This document shows positions 16,655 to 24,061 of a stretch of 64,000 bases of DNA, in pieces. Under the pieces are notes generated by a model. The model made no database searches and was not told the DNA's origin. It saw only the letters and a program-made list of their open reading frames with translations. This DNA is from Peptoniphilus faecalis (lineage in GTDB: Bacteria > Bacillota > Clostridia > Tissierellales > Peptoniphilaceae): assembly GCF_012976305.1 (NCBI RefSeq), contig NZ_JABDSR010000008.1, positions 62,001-126,000 on the forward strand, given 5' to 3'. Within the stretch, counting starts at the first letter, position 1, and each line of letters opens with the position of its first letter. A program made the position numbers and the translations under genes.

Positions 16655-18141
16655 TAGATATCCGCACGGTCTAACATTTTTAGTTGGACCGTGATTTTTT
16701 TGTCCTTATAAGTGATTTTGTCGATAAAATTCTTTAGAATTACTGATTGTTCCTGTGGTGTAAAGTCATAGATTGAGTTATTTTTATTTAAAAACTCTTT
16801 GATCTCATCGATTAAATTTGAGGACTTGTAAGATATAATATTACATCTTGAGATACTAGCTTTGAGTGTCTCTTTTTTTGTTTCCAATTCTTTTAATTTT
16901 TCATTTACACTTGGAGATGATATACCACTTATAATTGCATCTAAAATATTTTCTATTTGCTTTTCTACTGTTGTCAATTCTTTTTCTAGGCTTTTCTTTT
17001 GATCCGTTGTATCAGTTTCTTTATCTAAAAATTTAAGCATAGATTTTATAACTGCATCTTTATTAGTTTGTGTAAAAATCACATCGTCAAAGCAGTCTAA
17101 TACTTCTTTTTCAATTTTTTCTGCTCTTACTACTGGAGCGTGACATTTGTGTGTCCTTGATTTTTTATTACACTTATAGTAATAATATCTGTTGCCTTGG
17201 TTGTTACTTTGCATATGTCCACTCATAGGTGAGCCACACTCACCACAGAAAAGTAGTCCAGTAAGCAAATAAAATCTACCATTTTTATTTATGCGATTTA
17301 AGTTTTTATTATTTTTTATTTTTTCTTGTGCCTTTGCCCATGTATCTTTATCAATTATTGCTGGCACACCATTTTCAATTCTAATCATTTTACTTTTATC
17401 CCTTTTCTTATGATAATTTCTTTTTCCCTTAAATCCATCATAGTCCTCTTTTGAGTAGAAATAGGTACCAATATACCTCTCATTGTTTAAAATCTCGTAG
17501 AAACTATTCCTGGTAAACTCACGACCTCTTTTAGTCTTATACCCTAAGCTATTTAATGTCCTCATCATGTCAGAGTAGCTATAATTTTTTGTAAACATAT
17601 CAAATATTAATTTTATAGCTTCCGCCTCATGGGCATTTATAACATAATTTTTATCTTCATCGATGTCATAACCAAGTGGGGGAGTGCCACCATTAAATTT
17701 ACATTTTAAGGCATTTTCCCTCATGCCTTTTTTAACTTCCCTTGATAAGTTCCTGGAGTAATACTCCGACATACCCTCTAAGACTGATTCCAAGATTAAG
17801 GACTCTGGAGATCCGTCTAAGTTTTCTAAGACTGACAGTAACTGGACATCAAGTAGTTTTAATTTTCTTTTATAAATCGCACTATCGTATTTACTACGGG
17901 AAAATCTGTCTAGTTTATGGACTATGACATAGTCAAATGCTCCTAACTCAGCATCTTTTATCATTCTCTGAAACTCAGGTCTATTGTCTGTGGTCCCAGA
18001 GATACCCTCATCTGCATAAGTGCTTACTAATTCAATTTTGTTTCTATCGCAGTAATCTCTAATTGCTCTAAATTGAGCATCGATACTTTCTTCTCTCTGC
18101 ATATCAGTCGAGTATCTGCCATAAGCGACTGCTCTTTTCAA
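16633..18141 (-). CDS. Large serine recombinase (phage integrase)
   Basis: A 502-aa site-specific recombinase. The N-terminal resolvase domain has the nucleophile Ser11 in AYGRYSTDMQ and the arginine-rich YADEGISGT/HKLDRFSRSKYD stretch. A recombinase domain (about 165-270) and a zinc beta-ribbon (CGECGSPMSGHMQSNNQGN...CNKKSRTHKCHAP) follow, then a coiled coil. The start is TTG at 18141 after GGAGG. The last six codons (GAGKRT) are read from the antisense of tRNA-Leu. In the excised circle the frame would instead continue about 17 codons past GAG, to a stop at 58416-58418. Serine integrases rarely target tRNA genes. Confidence 0.93.
   Translation of the reverse strand: MKRAVAYGRYSTDMQREESIDAQFRAIRDYCDRNKIELVSTYADEGISGTTDNRPEFQRMIKDAELGAFDYVIVHKLDRFSRSKYDSAIYKRKLKLLDVQLLSVLENLDGSPESLILESVLEGMSEYYSRNLSREVKKGMRENALKCKFNGGTPPLGYDIDEDKNYVINAHEAEAIKLIFDMFTKNYSYSDMMRTLNSLGYKTKRGREFTRNSFYEILNNERYIGTYFYSKEDYDGFKGKRNYHKKRDKSKMIRIENGVPAIIDKDTWAKAQEKIKNNKNLNRINKNGRFYLLTGLLFCGECGSPMSGHMQSNNQGNRYYYYKCNKKSRTHKCHAPVVRAEKIEKEVLDCFDDVIFTQTNKDAVIKSMLKFLDKETDTTDQKKSLEKELTTVEKQIENILDAIISGISSPSVNEKLKELETKKETLKASISRCNIISYKSSNLIDEIKEFLNKNNSIYDFTPQEQSVILKNFIDKITYKDKKITVQLKMLDRADIYGAGKRT
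16643..16655. other. Prophage attachment site attL
   Basis: The 13-bp core TTTCCCGCACCAT is identical to 58468-58480 and covers the 3' end of tRNA-Leu. The integrase reading frame runs through it and ends inside the tRNA gene. Confidence 0.85.
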
Positions 18142-18238
18142 TGTTTTATACCTCCTTATTTTGTGGTATAATACAAGAGATTGGAACTGGTTTTTATACC
18201 ACTTTATTAGGGGATGTGTTTTGCACGTCCTCTATTTT

Positions 18239-19201
18239 TTATTTTATTGTATCTAGGAATAAAGATTCATCCATTATTTGTAAGTCTTGACCATCCAAGA
18301 TTAGTTTTTCAGCTTTTTTTAATTTTATTGATTTGTCTTTAACCGTCGCATTATAATCAAAGCTACCTAAAACTAATATATTAGTTTTTTTAGTAACACT
18401 ATTCTCACAACTAGCACCTAAATTAACACAGATTTGAGCAGCCTCTTTTCTAGTAAAGTGTTCTAATTTTCCAGTAAAACAAATATTTTTATTGTAAAAA
18501 TAATTTTCGGGATCTATATCATCCTCAGTAGATTTAATTTTTCTTAAATCAACATCTTCGCTTGGAAGAGTTAAATAATTAATGTTATTTTTTTCAGCAT
18601 ACTCTTTTAATAAATTCATTATTTTTAATGTAGTTTTACAATCATTTACTGCCCTGTGTCCTTCATAATTATAATTAAAATATTCAGCTAAGTCTTTTAA
18701 TCTATGGTGTTCTAAATTTTTTAAGATTCTTCTAGATAGTTTTAATAAATCCCAATAATCATTATTGAATTCTTTTTCATAATTTTGTTCATAAAAATCA
18801 TAGATAAAATTAATATCAAAATTCACATTGTGACCAACTATTATATTTTCTCCAATAAACTCAATAACATGGTCGAAAACTTCTTCTAGCTTTGGAGCAG
18901 TTTTTAACATTTCATTAGTTATTCCAGTTAATTCTTCAATAAAATCATCTATATAATAAGAAATTCTATTTCCATCATCATCAGAATAATTATATTCTTT
19001 AGGTTGAATTAAAGATTCAAAAGAATCAATTATTCTGTTATTTTTTATTTTTAATATTCCTATTTCAATAATTTCATCAAACAATGGATTTAATCCAGTG
19101 GTTTCTAAATCTAAAACGCAAAAATCTGTAGGAAATTCATTCAAGGATTTACCCTTGTTTCTTATTGCGTGTTTGAGCATTCCAGACTCTATAATAAACA
19201 T
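18239..19201 (-). CDS. DEDDh 3'-5' exonuclease with BRCT domain
   Basis: A 321-aa protein starting at 19201 after AGGAGGTG; an upstream in-frame extension has no site. The N-terminal exonuclease is DnaQ/PolC-epsilon-like: CVLDLETTGLNPLFDEIIEIG (Exo I), NIIVGHNVNFDINF (Exo II) and GHRAVNDCKTT (Exo III, His-Asp). The C-terminal half (from about residue 240) is a BRCT fold, with NICFTGKLEHFTRKEAAQIC and a final LFLD. The combination suggests DNA end processing or repair. It lies between the integrase and repressor, a common place for lysogenically expressed accessory genes. Confidence 0.85.
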   Translation of the reverse strand: MFIIESGMLKHAIRNKGKSLNEFPTDFCVLDLETTGLNPLFDEIIEIGILKIKNNRIIDSFESLIQPKEYNYSDDDGNRISYYIDDFIEELTGITNEMLKTAPKLEEVFDHVIEFIGENIIVGHNVNFDINFIYDFYEQNYEKEFNNDYWDLLKLSRRILKNLEHHRLKDLAEYFNYNYEGHRAVNDCKTTLKIMNLLKEYAEKNNINYLTLPSEDVDLRKIKSTEDDIDPENYFYNKNICFTGKLEHFTRKEAAQICVNLGASCENSVTKKTNILVLGSFDYNATVKDKSIKLKKAEKLILDGQDLQIMDESLFLDTIK

Positions 19202-19250
19202 AATACACCTCCTGATTAAAGTTAAGAGAATGCTTGCGCACTGCACTCTC

Positions 19251-19460
19251 TTATTCTTTTTTACTATATACACCTACTAATTTTCCTAAAACCCGTATAT
19301 TGCCACTTGTATAAATTCTTGGCCAATCTGTCATGCTTGGATTTTCAGCCTGAAGTATTACACTATCATTTGTTTTGCTAAATCTTTTTAAAGTTGCCTT
19401 ATCATCAATAAGAACCGCAGCTATTGTTGTTTGATTATAAATCATCATAATAAATTCTTC
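19251..19460 (-). pseudogene. Remnant of the C-terminal part of an S24 (LexA/CI) peptidase domain
   Basis: The frame contains LPGEEFIMMIYNQ, AAVLIDDKATLKRF and ILQAENPSMTDW, then IRVLGKLVGVYSKKE. This is the typical ending of a LexA/CI-type autoprotease, including the region of the catalytic Lys. The upstream half with the catalytic Ser is absent. The fragment is out of frame with, and overlaps the end of, the adjacent repressor gene, pointing to a deletion or frameshift. The start is undefined. Confidence 0.6.
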
Positions 19461-20025
19461 TCCAGGTAGGAAGTGATTGTATTTTGTTACAAATGTTATT
19501 AATTTCTAAAGAAAGTTCATTTTGAAAATACTTGGATATAATTTCATCTTCGTTAATATTAGGATATTTTTCTTTGTATTCTTTTATAATAATTTCAGAA
19601 CTTTTATTCCAAAGGAGATTTGCTTGCAGATATCTTTCAATAAGTTTTTTATAACCCAAAAGAAGTTCATCAAAATGTTTTGTTAATAGGATTGTATCCT
19701 TAGGACTTTGAAGCTTATCAGTTATCCAACGTAATACACCATTAAGATGGGTTTTCATCATTTCATTAGCCTTTGTGTAAGGAGCTCCAAACTCAGTTCC
19801 TATAATTTTATTTAGATTACTATTATCTTCCCAACCCATTAAATGTGCTGGAGTAGTTTGTAAAATTTTAGCTAAAGATTCTAGTACATTGGCTGGCATA
19901 TTTTCAATTTCATTACTTTCATACCTATAAACAGTAGCTCTATTTTTATTTAAGGCTTTTGCTAAATCGTCAACGGAAAGATTCAATTCAATCCGTCTTT
20001 GTTTTATTCTTTGTCCTATATTCAT
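19435..20025 (-). CDS. XRE-family phage repressor (CI-like), lacking an S24 domain
   Basis: A 196-aa protein with an N-terminal HTH_XRE domain (residues about 5-62: LSVDDLAKALNKNRATVYRYES, then MPANVLESLAKILQTTPAHLMGW). A helical region follows without peptidase motifs and ends RRIYYDDL, where the DNA passes into an out-of-frame S24 remnant. It is divergent from the cro-like gene across an operator-rich intergenic region. Either it works as a non-cleavable repressor or it has been truncated by fusion. Confidence 0.85.
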   Translation of the reverse strand: MNIGQRIKQRRIELNLSVDDLAKALNKNRATVYRYESNEIENMPANVLESLAKILQTTPAHLMGWEDNSNLNKIIGTEFGAPYTKANEMMKTHLNGVLRWITDKLQSPKDTILLTKHFDELLLGYKKLIERYLQANLLWNKSSEIIIKEYKEKYPNINEDEIISKYFQNELSLEINNICNKIQSLPTWRRIYYDDL

Positions 20026-20057
20026 GATAAAACCTCCGTAAATAAGATACCTATATT

Positions 20058-20182
20058 ATATTATAAATTCGCAAAAATGCAAGTAAATTTATTTGAATTT
20101 AAAAAATAATTGCATATTTTGCGAAAAAATATTGAAAATATTAATAAGCATGATATAATTAAATTAATCGCAGATATGCGAA
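20058..20182. promoter_or_regulatory. Lysis-lysogeny switch: divergent promoters with three operators
   Basis: Rightward promoter: TTGAAA at 20132-20137, 16 bases, TATAAT at 20154-20159. Leftward repressor promoter (minus strand): TTGCAT near 20081-20076, 16 bases, TATAAT near 20059. Three palindromes of the form TTCGCA-N4/5-TGCGAA lie at 20068-20083, 20109-20125 and 20167-20182. They overlap or flank both promoters, as expected for CI/Cro binding sites. Confidence 0.75.
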
Positions 20183-20216
20183 TAAAAATAACTTTGAAAG
20201 GAGATGTAATTATTTT

Positions 20217-20492
20217 ATGGTTAATGTAGATAAATTAAAAGGTAAAATTGTTGAATCGAATCTTAACATTAGTAGTTTAGCTAAAAAACTAGATGTTAAT
20301 CAGGCTACTCTTTATAGAAAAATCAATAATTATGGAGTTAATTTCACAGTTAAGGAAATTGAAATTATTGGGATGACTCTTAATCTAACATTAGAAGAAA
20401 TGAACGAAATTTTTTTTAAAGATTATGTCGCATATAATGCGAAAAAAACAAAAAACAAAGAAAGGAGCAGTAATGAAAATAAAGATAAATAA
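20217..20492 (+). CDS. Cro-like helix-turn-helix protein
   Basis: A 91-aa protein, first gene of the rightward early operon, starting after AAAGGAGATG. The HTH is ISSLAKKLDVNQATLYRKINN. A C-terminal charged tail follows. Its divergent position to the repressor over shared operators indicates a Cro role. A fourth operator-like palindrome (20427-20443) lies inside its coding sequence. Confidence 0.82.
   Translation: MVNVDKLKGKIVESNLNISSLAKKLDVNQATLYRKINNYGVNFTVKEIEIIGMTLNLTLEEMNEIFFKDYVAYNAKKTKNKERSSNENKDK
20427..20443. promoter_or_regulatory. Intragenic operator-like palindrome in the cro-like gene
   Basis: GTCGCA-TATAA-TGCGAA matches the three intergenic operators. It lies about 260 bases downstream of the third one, a distance suited to looping or roadblock control. 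Confidence 0.6.
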
Positions 20493-20600
20493 ATTTTTAA
20501 TTATCTAAAATATTTGAATATTCTTGGTATGTTGTAAAAAATAAATGATTTGATAAAAAACGAAATAATGGAAGGTTAAATAAAAAATGGAGGTTTAAAA

Positions 20601-20786
20601 ATGAAAGATGAAAAATTGATTTTAAAAATTGAGAAGAATTATAAACCATGCACTGATGTTATAAGAGTTAATCCAGCTGTTGCTGAAAGAGTAAGGGCTA
20701 TCGCTAGTGAAGTTAATAAGGATTATTCAACTATTGCATGTGAATTATTGGAATTTGCACTTGATAGAGTTGAAATAATTGATTGA
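20601..20786 (+). CDS. Small phage protein, ribbon-helix-helix-like
   Basis: A 61-aa protein with an AATGGAGG site before the ATG. It has a basic N-terminus and the pattern VIRVNPAVAERVRAIASEVNKDYSTIACELLEFAL, which resembles a strand followed by two helices in Arc/MetJ-type DNA-binding proteins. It lies in the early operon and is probably a regulator (inference). Confidence 0.65.
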   Translation: MKDEKLILKIEKNYKPCTDVIRVNPAVAERVRAIASEVNKDYSTIACELLEFALDRVEIID

Positions 20787-20819
20787 TGTAAAAGGAAGGT
20801 TTGATTTATAAACTTAAAT

Positions 20820-20984
20820 ATGGGTGGCTTAAAAGCCGATTTAACGATTGATGGACTTGATGATTCATTAGAAAAATTGAATCGATATTTGGAATTATTA
20901 AAAGAGGCAAGGTCAATCGCTTATGAACTTGCCAACATAGAATTGAATATGAAATTTACTAAAGACGGCTCACAGGAGGATTAA
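20820..20984 (+). CDS. Small helical phage protein (54 aa)
   Basis: The product begins MGGLKADLTIDGLDDSLEK and has a central helix LNRYLELLKEARSIAYELA. It resembles the product of 21752 in length and pattern, so the two look paralogous. The GGAAGG site (20794-20799) is 20 bases from this ATG but only 8 bases from an in-frame ATA at 20808. The true start could therefore be that ATA. Its 3' end overlaps the convergent DUF4145 gene by 26 bases. Confidence 0.6.
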   Translation: MGGLKADLTIDGLDDSLEKLNRYLELLKEARSIAYELANIELNMKFTKDGSQED

Positions 20985-21612
20985 GTATTTTATACTGCGT
21001 GTCAATTTGTCCTATGAAGATTTCTAAATAATTTTTTAATTTTGGAAAATCTATATCTTTATATTTTCTAAGATAGTGAGTGTTGTCATTACCTAGAATT
21101 CTTACAACATCAGCTGTGTTTAGAAGATCCTTAGGCAGATAATCTTCAATTGCTTTAAAAAGTGATTTTTTAACTACTTCTTCAGGGTTTTCTTTAAGAA
21201 CTTTGATTGCATAGTCTTTTATAAGGATTTCTATTGAATTTCTGTATCCACAGGCGGCTAATTCAAAGTGATTATTTCTTTCTGATGCTAAAGCTTGTGA
21301 ATACATTGAAACAAATCTTGGAGATATATTAGCAATATTTTCAGGAAGTGGGTTTGGATTTTGGCTAGGATAAAAATTCAAAAAAGTAAATTGTTGGGTT
21401 TTATATTCAAATAAATAGCTAGCTATATAAATTTTATCACAGCAATTAGATTGTAAAGCTATTATAAAATATTTGGAATTTTGGTCAAATTCAAGGCTTG
21501 CATTACTTATGTAAGATGAATGGGCAATTTGACCACAATATGGGCAGTTTGATGGAACTAAGAGCTTATGCTCATGATTATTATAAAAAAATTTGGTTTG
21601 AGACGTTTTCAC
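20959..21612 (-). CDS. DUF4145-domain protein
   Basis: A 217-aa protein with GTG start after AAGGAGG. The N-terminal part has a CPYCG knuckle (PSNCPYCGQIAH) and an NCC pair. The C-terminal half (SQALASERNNHFELAACGYR then NSIEILIKDYAIKVL) matches DUF4145, found in phages and next to restriction-type systems. Its opposite orientation to the surrounding early operon, plus an extended -10 (TGGTATACT) just upstream, suggests expression in the lysogen as a moron gene. Function not established. Confidence 0.75.
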   Translation of the reverse strand: MKTSQTKFFYNNHEHKLLVPSNCPYCGQIAHSSYISNASLEFDQNSKYFIIALQSNCCDKIYIASYLFEYKTQQFTFLNFYPSQNPNPLPENIANISPRFVSMYSQALASERNNHFELAACGYRNSIEILIKDYAIKVLKENPEEVVKKSLFKAIEDYLPKDLLNTADVVRILGNDNTHYLRKYKDIDFPKLKNYLEIFIGQIDTQYKILNPPVSRL

Positions 21613-21751
21613 AAAATTACCTCCTTACTTTAAGTATACCATCAAAAATGATTTTAATGATTATAAAAGATAAAAATGTAAGAGTGTGGAAAATTTGAAT
21701 ACAGAAGAAAATATTGAAGTAGCTATGAAAATAAAAGGAAGGTGAAAAAAT

Positions 21752-21943
21752 ATGAAAGTTAAAGTAGAGGTAATAGGCTTAGACGAATTAATGGACAAAT
21801 TAAAAGAGCTCCATAATTTATTACAAGAAATAAATAGTGAAGCTCTCGTAATTGCAACGGCTTGTAATGACAAAATTGATATCGATAAATTAGCCAAGCA
21901 ATTAGCAGATCGTTTGAAAGATGCTAAAGCTATTCTTTATTAA
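21752..21943 (+). CDS. Small helical phage protein (63 aa)
   Basis: Starts after AAGGAAGGTG. The product MKVKVEVIGLDELMDKLKEL continues as two amphipathic helices and resembles the 20820 product. Its last 14 bases overlap the end of the convergent gene at 21930. Confidence 0.65.
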   Translation: MKVKVEVIGLDELMDKLKELHNLLQEINSEALVIATACNDKIDIDKLAKQLADRLKDAKAILY

Positions 21944-22100
21944 GTTCTTCTTGGTACTTTTGAAGAACAAGGATAGTTGTATCTAAAGCGGTAGTTTCAA
22001 TTAATTCAAGGATTTCCAAACTTCCGCAATTAGAATTTTTATAGCGGTTAGCAATATCTTGCAATACATCAGATTTAATTTTTTGCAAGTCAACAATCAC
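21930..22100 (-). CDS. Small phage protein (56 aa), unknown
   Basis: GTG start at 22100 preceded by GCGAGGTG. A TATAAT-type extended -10 (TGTTATAAT on the minus strand) lies about 30 bases upstream. The product is VIVDLQKIKSDVLQDIANRY followed by a Cys and an acidic helical C-terminus. No family recognised. The longer frame to 22235 would run through the promoter and is not accepted. Confidence 0.55.
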   Translation of the reverse strand: MIVDLQKIKSDVLQDIANRYKNSNCGSLEILELIETTALDTTILVLQKYQEELNKE

Positions 22101-22124
22101 AATAGTCACCTCGCTTTCTAGGGT

Positions 22125-22158
22125 GATTATAACAAATAAAAGGAAGGTGAAAGTAATG
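22125..22158. repeat. 34-bp direct repeat, copy 1 (divergent promoter/leader)
   Basis: Differs at one position from 22654-22687. It contains a minus-strand extended -10 (TGTTATAAT) and the plus-strand AAGGAAGGTGAAAGTAATG leader, so each copy serves two divergent small genes. Confidence 0.8.
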
Positions 22159-22338
22159 AAGTTAGAAGATGAAAGAAAGCTCCCTTTAAGAGAGCTTGTA
22201 AAAAAACATGGACTGATAGTGGCAATAGATATCAAATATCCTTTTTTGTGGATGGATTTAGAAACTTACACTCCAATTATATCTTTAGCGTCTTTATTAA
22301 TATCGCTTATAGCTTTGATTATTGTTACAAAGTCCTAA
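22156..22338 (+). CDS. Small protein with C-terminal membrane helix (60 aa)
   Basis: Start at 22156 after AAGGAAGGTG. The N-terminal 38 residues are soluble and charged. A C-terminal hydrophobic helix (IISLASLLISLIALIIV) makes it a tail-anchored small membrane protein. It overlaps the end of the convergent 22325 gene by 14 bases. Confidence 0.6.
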   Translation: MKLEDERKLPLRELVKKHGLIVAIDIKYPFLWMDLETYTPIISLASLLISLIALIIVTKS

Positions 22339-22633
22339 GTATAGCAATTACAGAAAGAATTAAAGATAGGGTTGAAATTATGTAAGGATACCAAGTTCTT
22401 AAGACATCTCTTTTAGCAAATAAAGAGTAGTTGTAGGCTTGGGGATCTAAGGAATACAAAAGGATGGTTTCTAACGAACCTTTGTAAGCAAGTTCTTGCT
22501 TTATGAAGTGCAATTTAACTAGAAAGTCTATATCTTTGTCGTCGAATTGTTCTAATTGTGAGTTGGGGTTATTAGCTAAATATTTAAGTATTTGTTTTTG
22601 GCTAGGGCTTAAAACAATTTCAGAATAATTCAT
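22325..22633 (-). CDS. Winged-helix-like protein with C-terminal membrane anchor
   Basis: 102 aa, starting at 22633 after AAGGAGATG; the upstream ATG at 22642 is part of that site. The N-terminus LSPSQKQILKYLANNPNSQL and the following helix-rich segment look like a winged helix. The C-terminus (YPYIISTLSLILSVIAIL) is one membrane helix. A minus-strand TGTTATAAT precedes it, so it is probably expressed independently of the lytic operon. Confidence 0.6.
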   Translation of the reverse strand: MNYSEIVLSPSQKQILKYLANNPNSQLEQFDDKDIDFLVKLHFIKQELAYKGSLETILLYSLDPQAYNYSLFAKRDVLRTWYPYIISTLSLILSVIAILRTL

Positions 22634-22653
22634 ATTAATCATCTCCTTATGGA

Positions 22654-22687
22654 GATTATAACAAACAAAAGGAAGGTGAAAGTAATG
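22654..22687. repeat. 34-bp direct repeat, copy 2
   Basis: Partner of 22125-22158 with one mismatch (T/C), again between a leftward and a rightward small gene. Confidence 0.8.
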
Positions 22688-22918
22688 GAAAAAGAAAAAA
22701 TAAAAAATCTTTATCTTCAGGAATTTAAAAAAGAAAATGATCCAGCTGAAAAATGTTTTGATGTTGATGTTAAAAATATCTCTGAAGAAGTCATCTCAAT
22801 TATGAGAAAAAAAGGACTGACATATGAAGAAGCATACGCAGTCCTACAGTATAGTTACAATAAATTAAAATTTGAGTCAAACTTTATTCATTTGGAAGAA
22901 CTAAACTTAGAAGTTTAA
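22685..22918 (+). CDS. Small phage protein (77 aa), unknown
   Basis: Starts at 22685 after AAGGAAGGTG within the second 34-bp repeat. It is a charged, probably helical product with the segment EEVISIMRKKGLTYEEAYAV, reminiscent of short excisionase-region phage proteins. No function assigned. Confidence 0.65.
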   Translation: MEKEKIKNLYLQEFKKENDPAEKCFDVDVKNISEEVISIMRKKGLTYEEAYAVLQYSYNKLKFESNFIHLEELNLEV

Positions 22919-22934
22919 AAAGGAAGGGATGAAT

Positions 22935-23150
22935 TTGGAATTGTTAATAAGCGTAGTAACATCGATATGCGTTTGTAGCATATTCATGTACTGGTACGAG
23001 AAAAAGCTGGACAATGATATTCGAGATTTGATTGAAGAAATGGAAAAGATTTCTATTGAAGCCATTGAACAAGCTAAGTCACAAAATATTAATGAGATCT
23101 TAGATAGATTTGGAAAATTTACAAACAATAAAAGGAGCAAAAATGAATGA
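22935..23150 (+). CDS. Small membrane protein with cytoplasmic coil
   Basis: 71 aa from a TTG at 22935, spaced 8 bases from GGAAGG; the ATG at 22929 is too close to that site. One N-terminal membrane helix (LLISVVTSICVCSIFMYWY) is followed by a charged coiled segment. It overlaps the antirepressor start by 8 bases. Function unknown. Confidence 0.6.
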   Translation: MELLISVVTSICVCSIFMYWYEKKLDNDIRDLIEEMEKISIEAIEQAKSQNINEILDRFGKFTNNKRSKNE

Positions 23151-23952
23151 TTTAAGAATTTTTGAAAATAGAGAATTTGGGAAAGTCAGAACATCGATTA
23201 TAAACGATGAACCTTATTTTAATTTAACTGATGTGTGCAGGATTTTAGAAATTAACAATCCTAGTCAAGCAAAGACAAGACTAAAAGCAGGCGGGGTCAT
23301 TAGTAATGAGGTAGGGGTAGTAACTGGTAAAAGAGCAGACGGAACAGAGGCTGTTCAATATGTGAAGATGAATTTTATCAATGAGTCAAATCTCTATAAA
23401 TTGATTTTTCAAAGCAGAAAACCAGAAGCAGAAAGATTTGCCGACTGGGTTACATCAGAAGTATTACCAAGCATAAGAAAGCACGGAGCATATATGACGG
23501 AAACAGTCATTGAAAGAACTCTTACAGATCCCGATTATCTAATACAACTTGCAACAACTTTAAAAGAAGAGAAGCAAAGAAGAATTGCAGCCGAAGAAGA
23601 AAATGAAAGAAACAAACCTAAAGTTTTATTTTCCGATTCTTGTGAAGTTGCAGAAAACTCAATCCTTATAGGCGAGTTTGCAAAAAGACTAAAGCAAAAT
23701 GGTCTACCAAACATGGGACAGAACAGGTTATTTGCTTATTTAAGAGAGCAAGGTTATCTCTGTAAGGGCGGAGAAAGAAGAAACCAACCAACACAAAGGT
23801 CAATGGAGCAGGGACTTTTTGAGACCAAGGTAAGAGTAATTAATAACCCCGATGGCAGTACAAGAACAACTACAACAACAAAGATGACTGGTAAAGGACA
23901 AATTTACTTTACTAACAAATTTTTAGGGGGATCTTATGGACAAGAATTTTGA
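23143..23952 (+). CDS. Phage antirepressor (BRO-N plus KilAC/ANT)
   Basis: 269 aa, starting at 23143 after AAAGGAGC. The N-terminal BRO-N domain (FENREFGKVRTSIINDEP...FNLTDVCRILEI, then ESNLYKLIFQSRKPEAERFADWV and SEVLPSIRKHGAY) is followed by a C-terminal KilAC/ANT domain (ILIGEFAKRLKQNG, NRLFAYLREQGYLC, GQIYFTNKFLG). Such proteins bind DNA or the repressor and push the phage to lytic growth. Confidence 0.92.
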   Translation: MNDLRIFENREFGKVRTSIINDEPYFNLTDVCRILEINNPSQAKTRLKAGGVISNEVGVVTGKRADGTEAVQYVKMNFINESNLYKLIFQSRKPEAERFADWVTSEVLPSIRKHGAYMTETVIERTLTDPDYLIQLATTLKEEKQRRIAAEEENERNKPKVLFSDSCEVAENSILIGEFAKRLKQNGLPNMGQNRLFAYLREQGYLCKGGERRNQPTQRSMEQGLFETKVRVINNPDGSTRTTTTTKMTGKGQIYFTNKFLGGSYGQEF

Positions 23953-24061
23953 CGTTGCCATCGAATATAGCGATACACAGGCGGACTGGGACGCTTTTAT
24001 AAATCTCATGGCAGAAAAGTTTAAAAAGTGGCAAAAGGAAAGAGAGGATAGAGATGATTAA
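23936..24061 (+). CDS. Small acidic phage protein (41 aa)
   Basis: ATG at 23936 after TTAGGGGGATC, overlapping the antirepressor end by 17 bases. The product begins MDKNFDVAIEYSDTQADWDA and is charged throughout. Coupled start and stop overlaps on both sides support it being translated. Unknown function. Confidence 0.55.
   Translation: MDKNFDVAIEYSDTQADWDAFINLMAEKFKKWQKEREDRDD

Noticed and set aside
21930-22235. 101-aa version of the minus-strand small gene
   Set aside because: The extra 45 codons cross the TATAAT promoter and the opposite gene's leader. The GTG at 22100 has the ribosome binding site.
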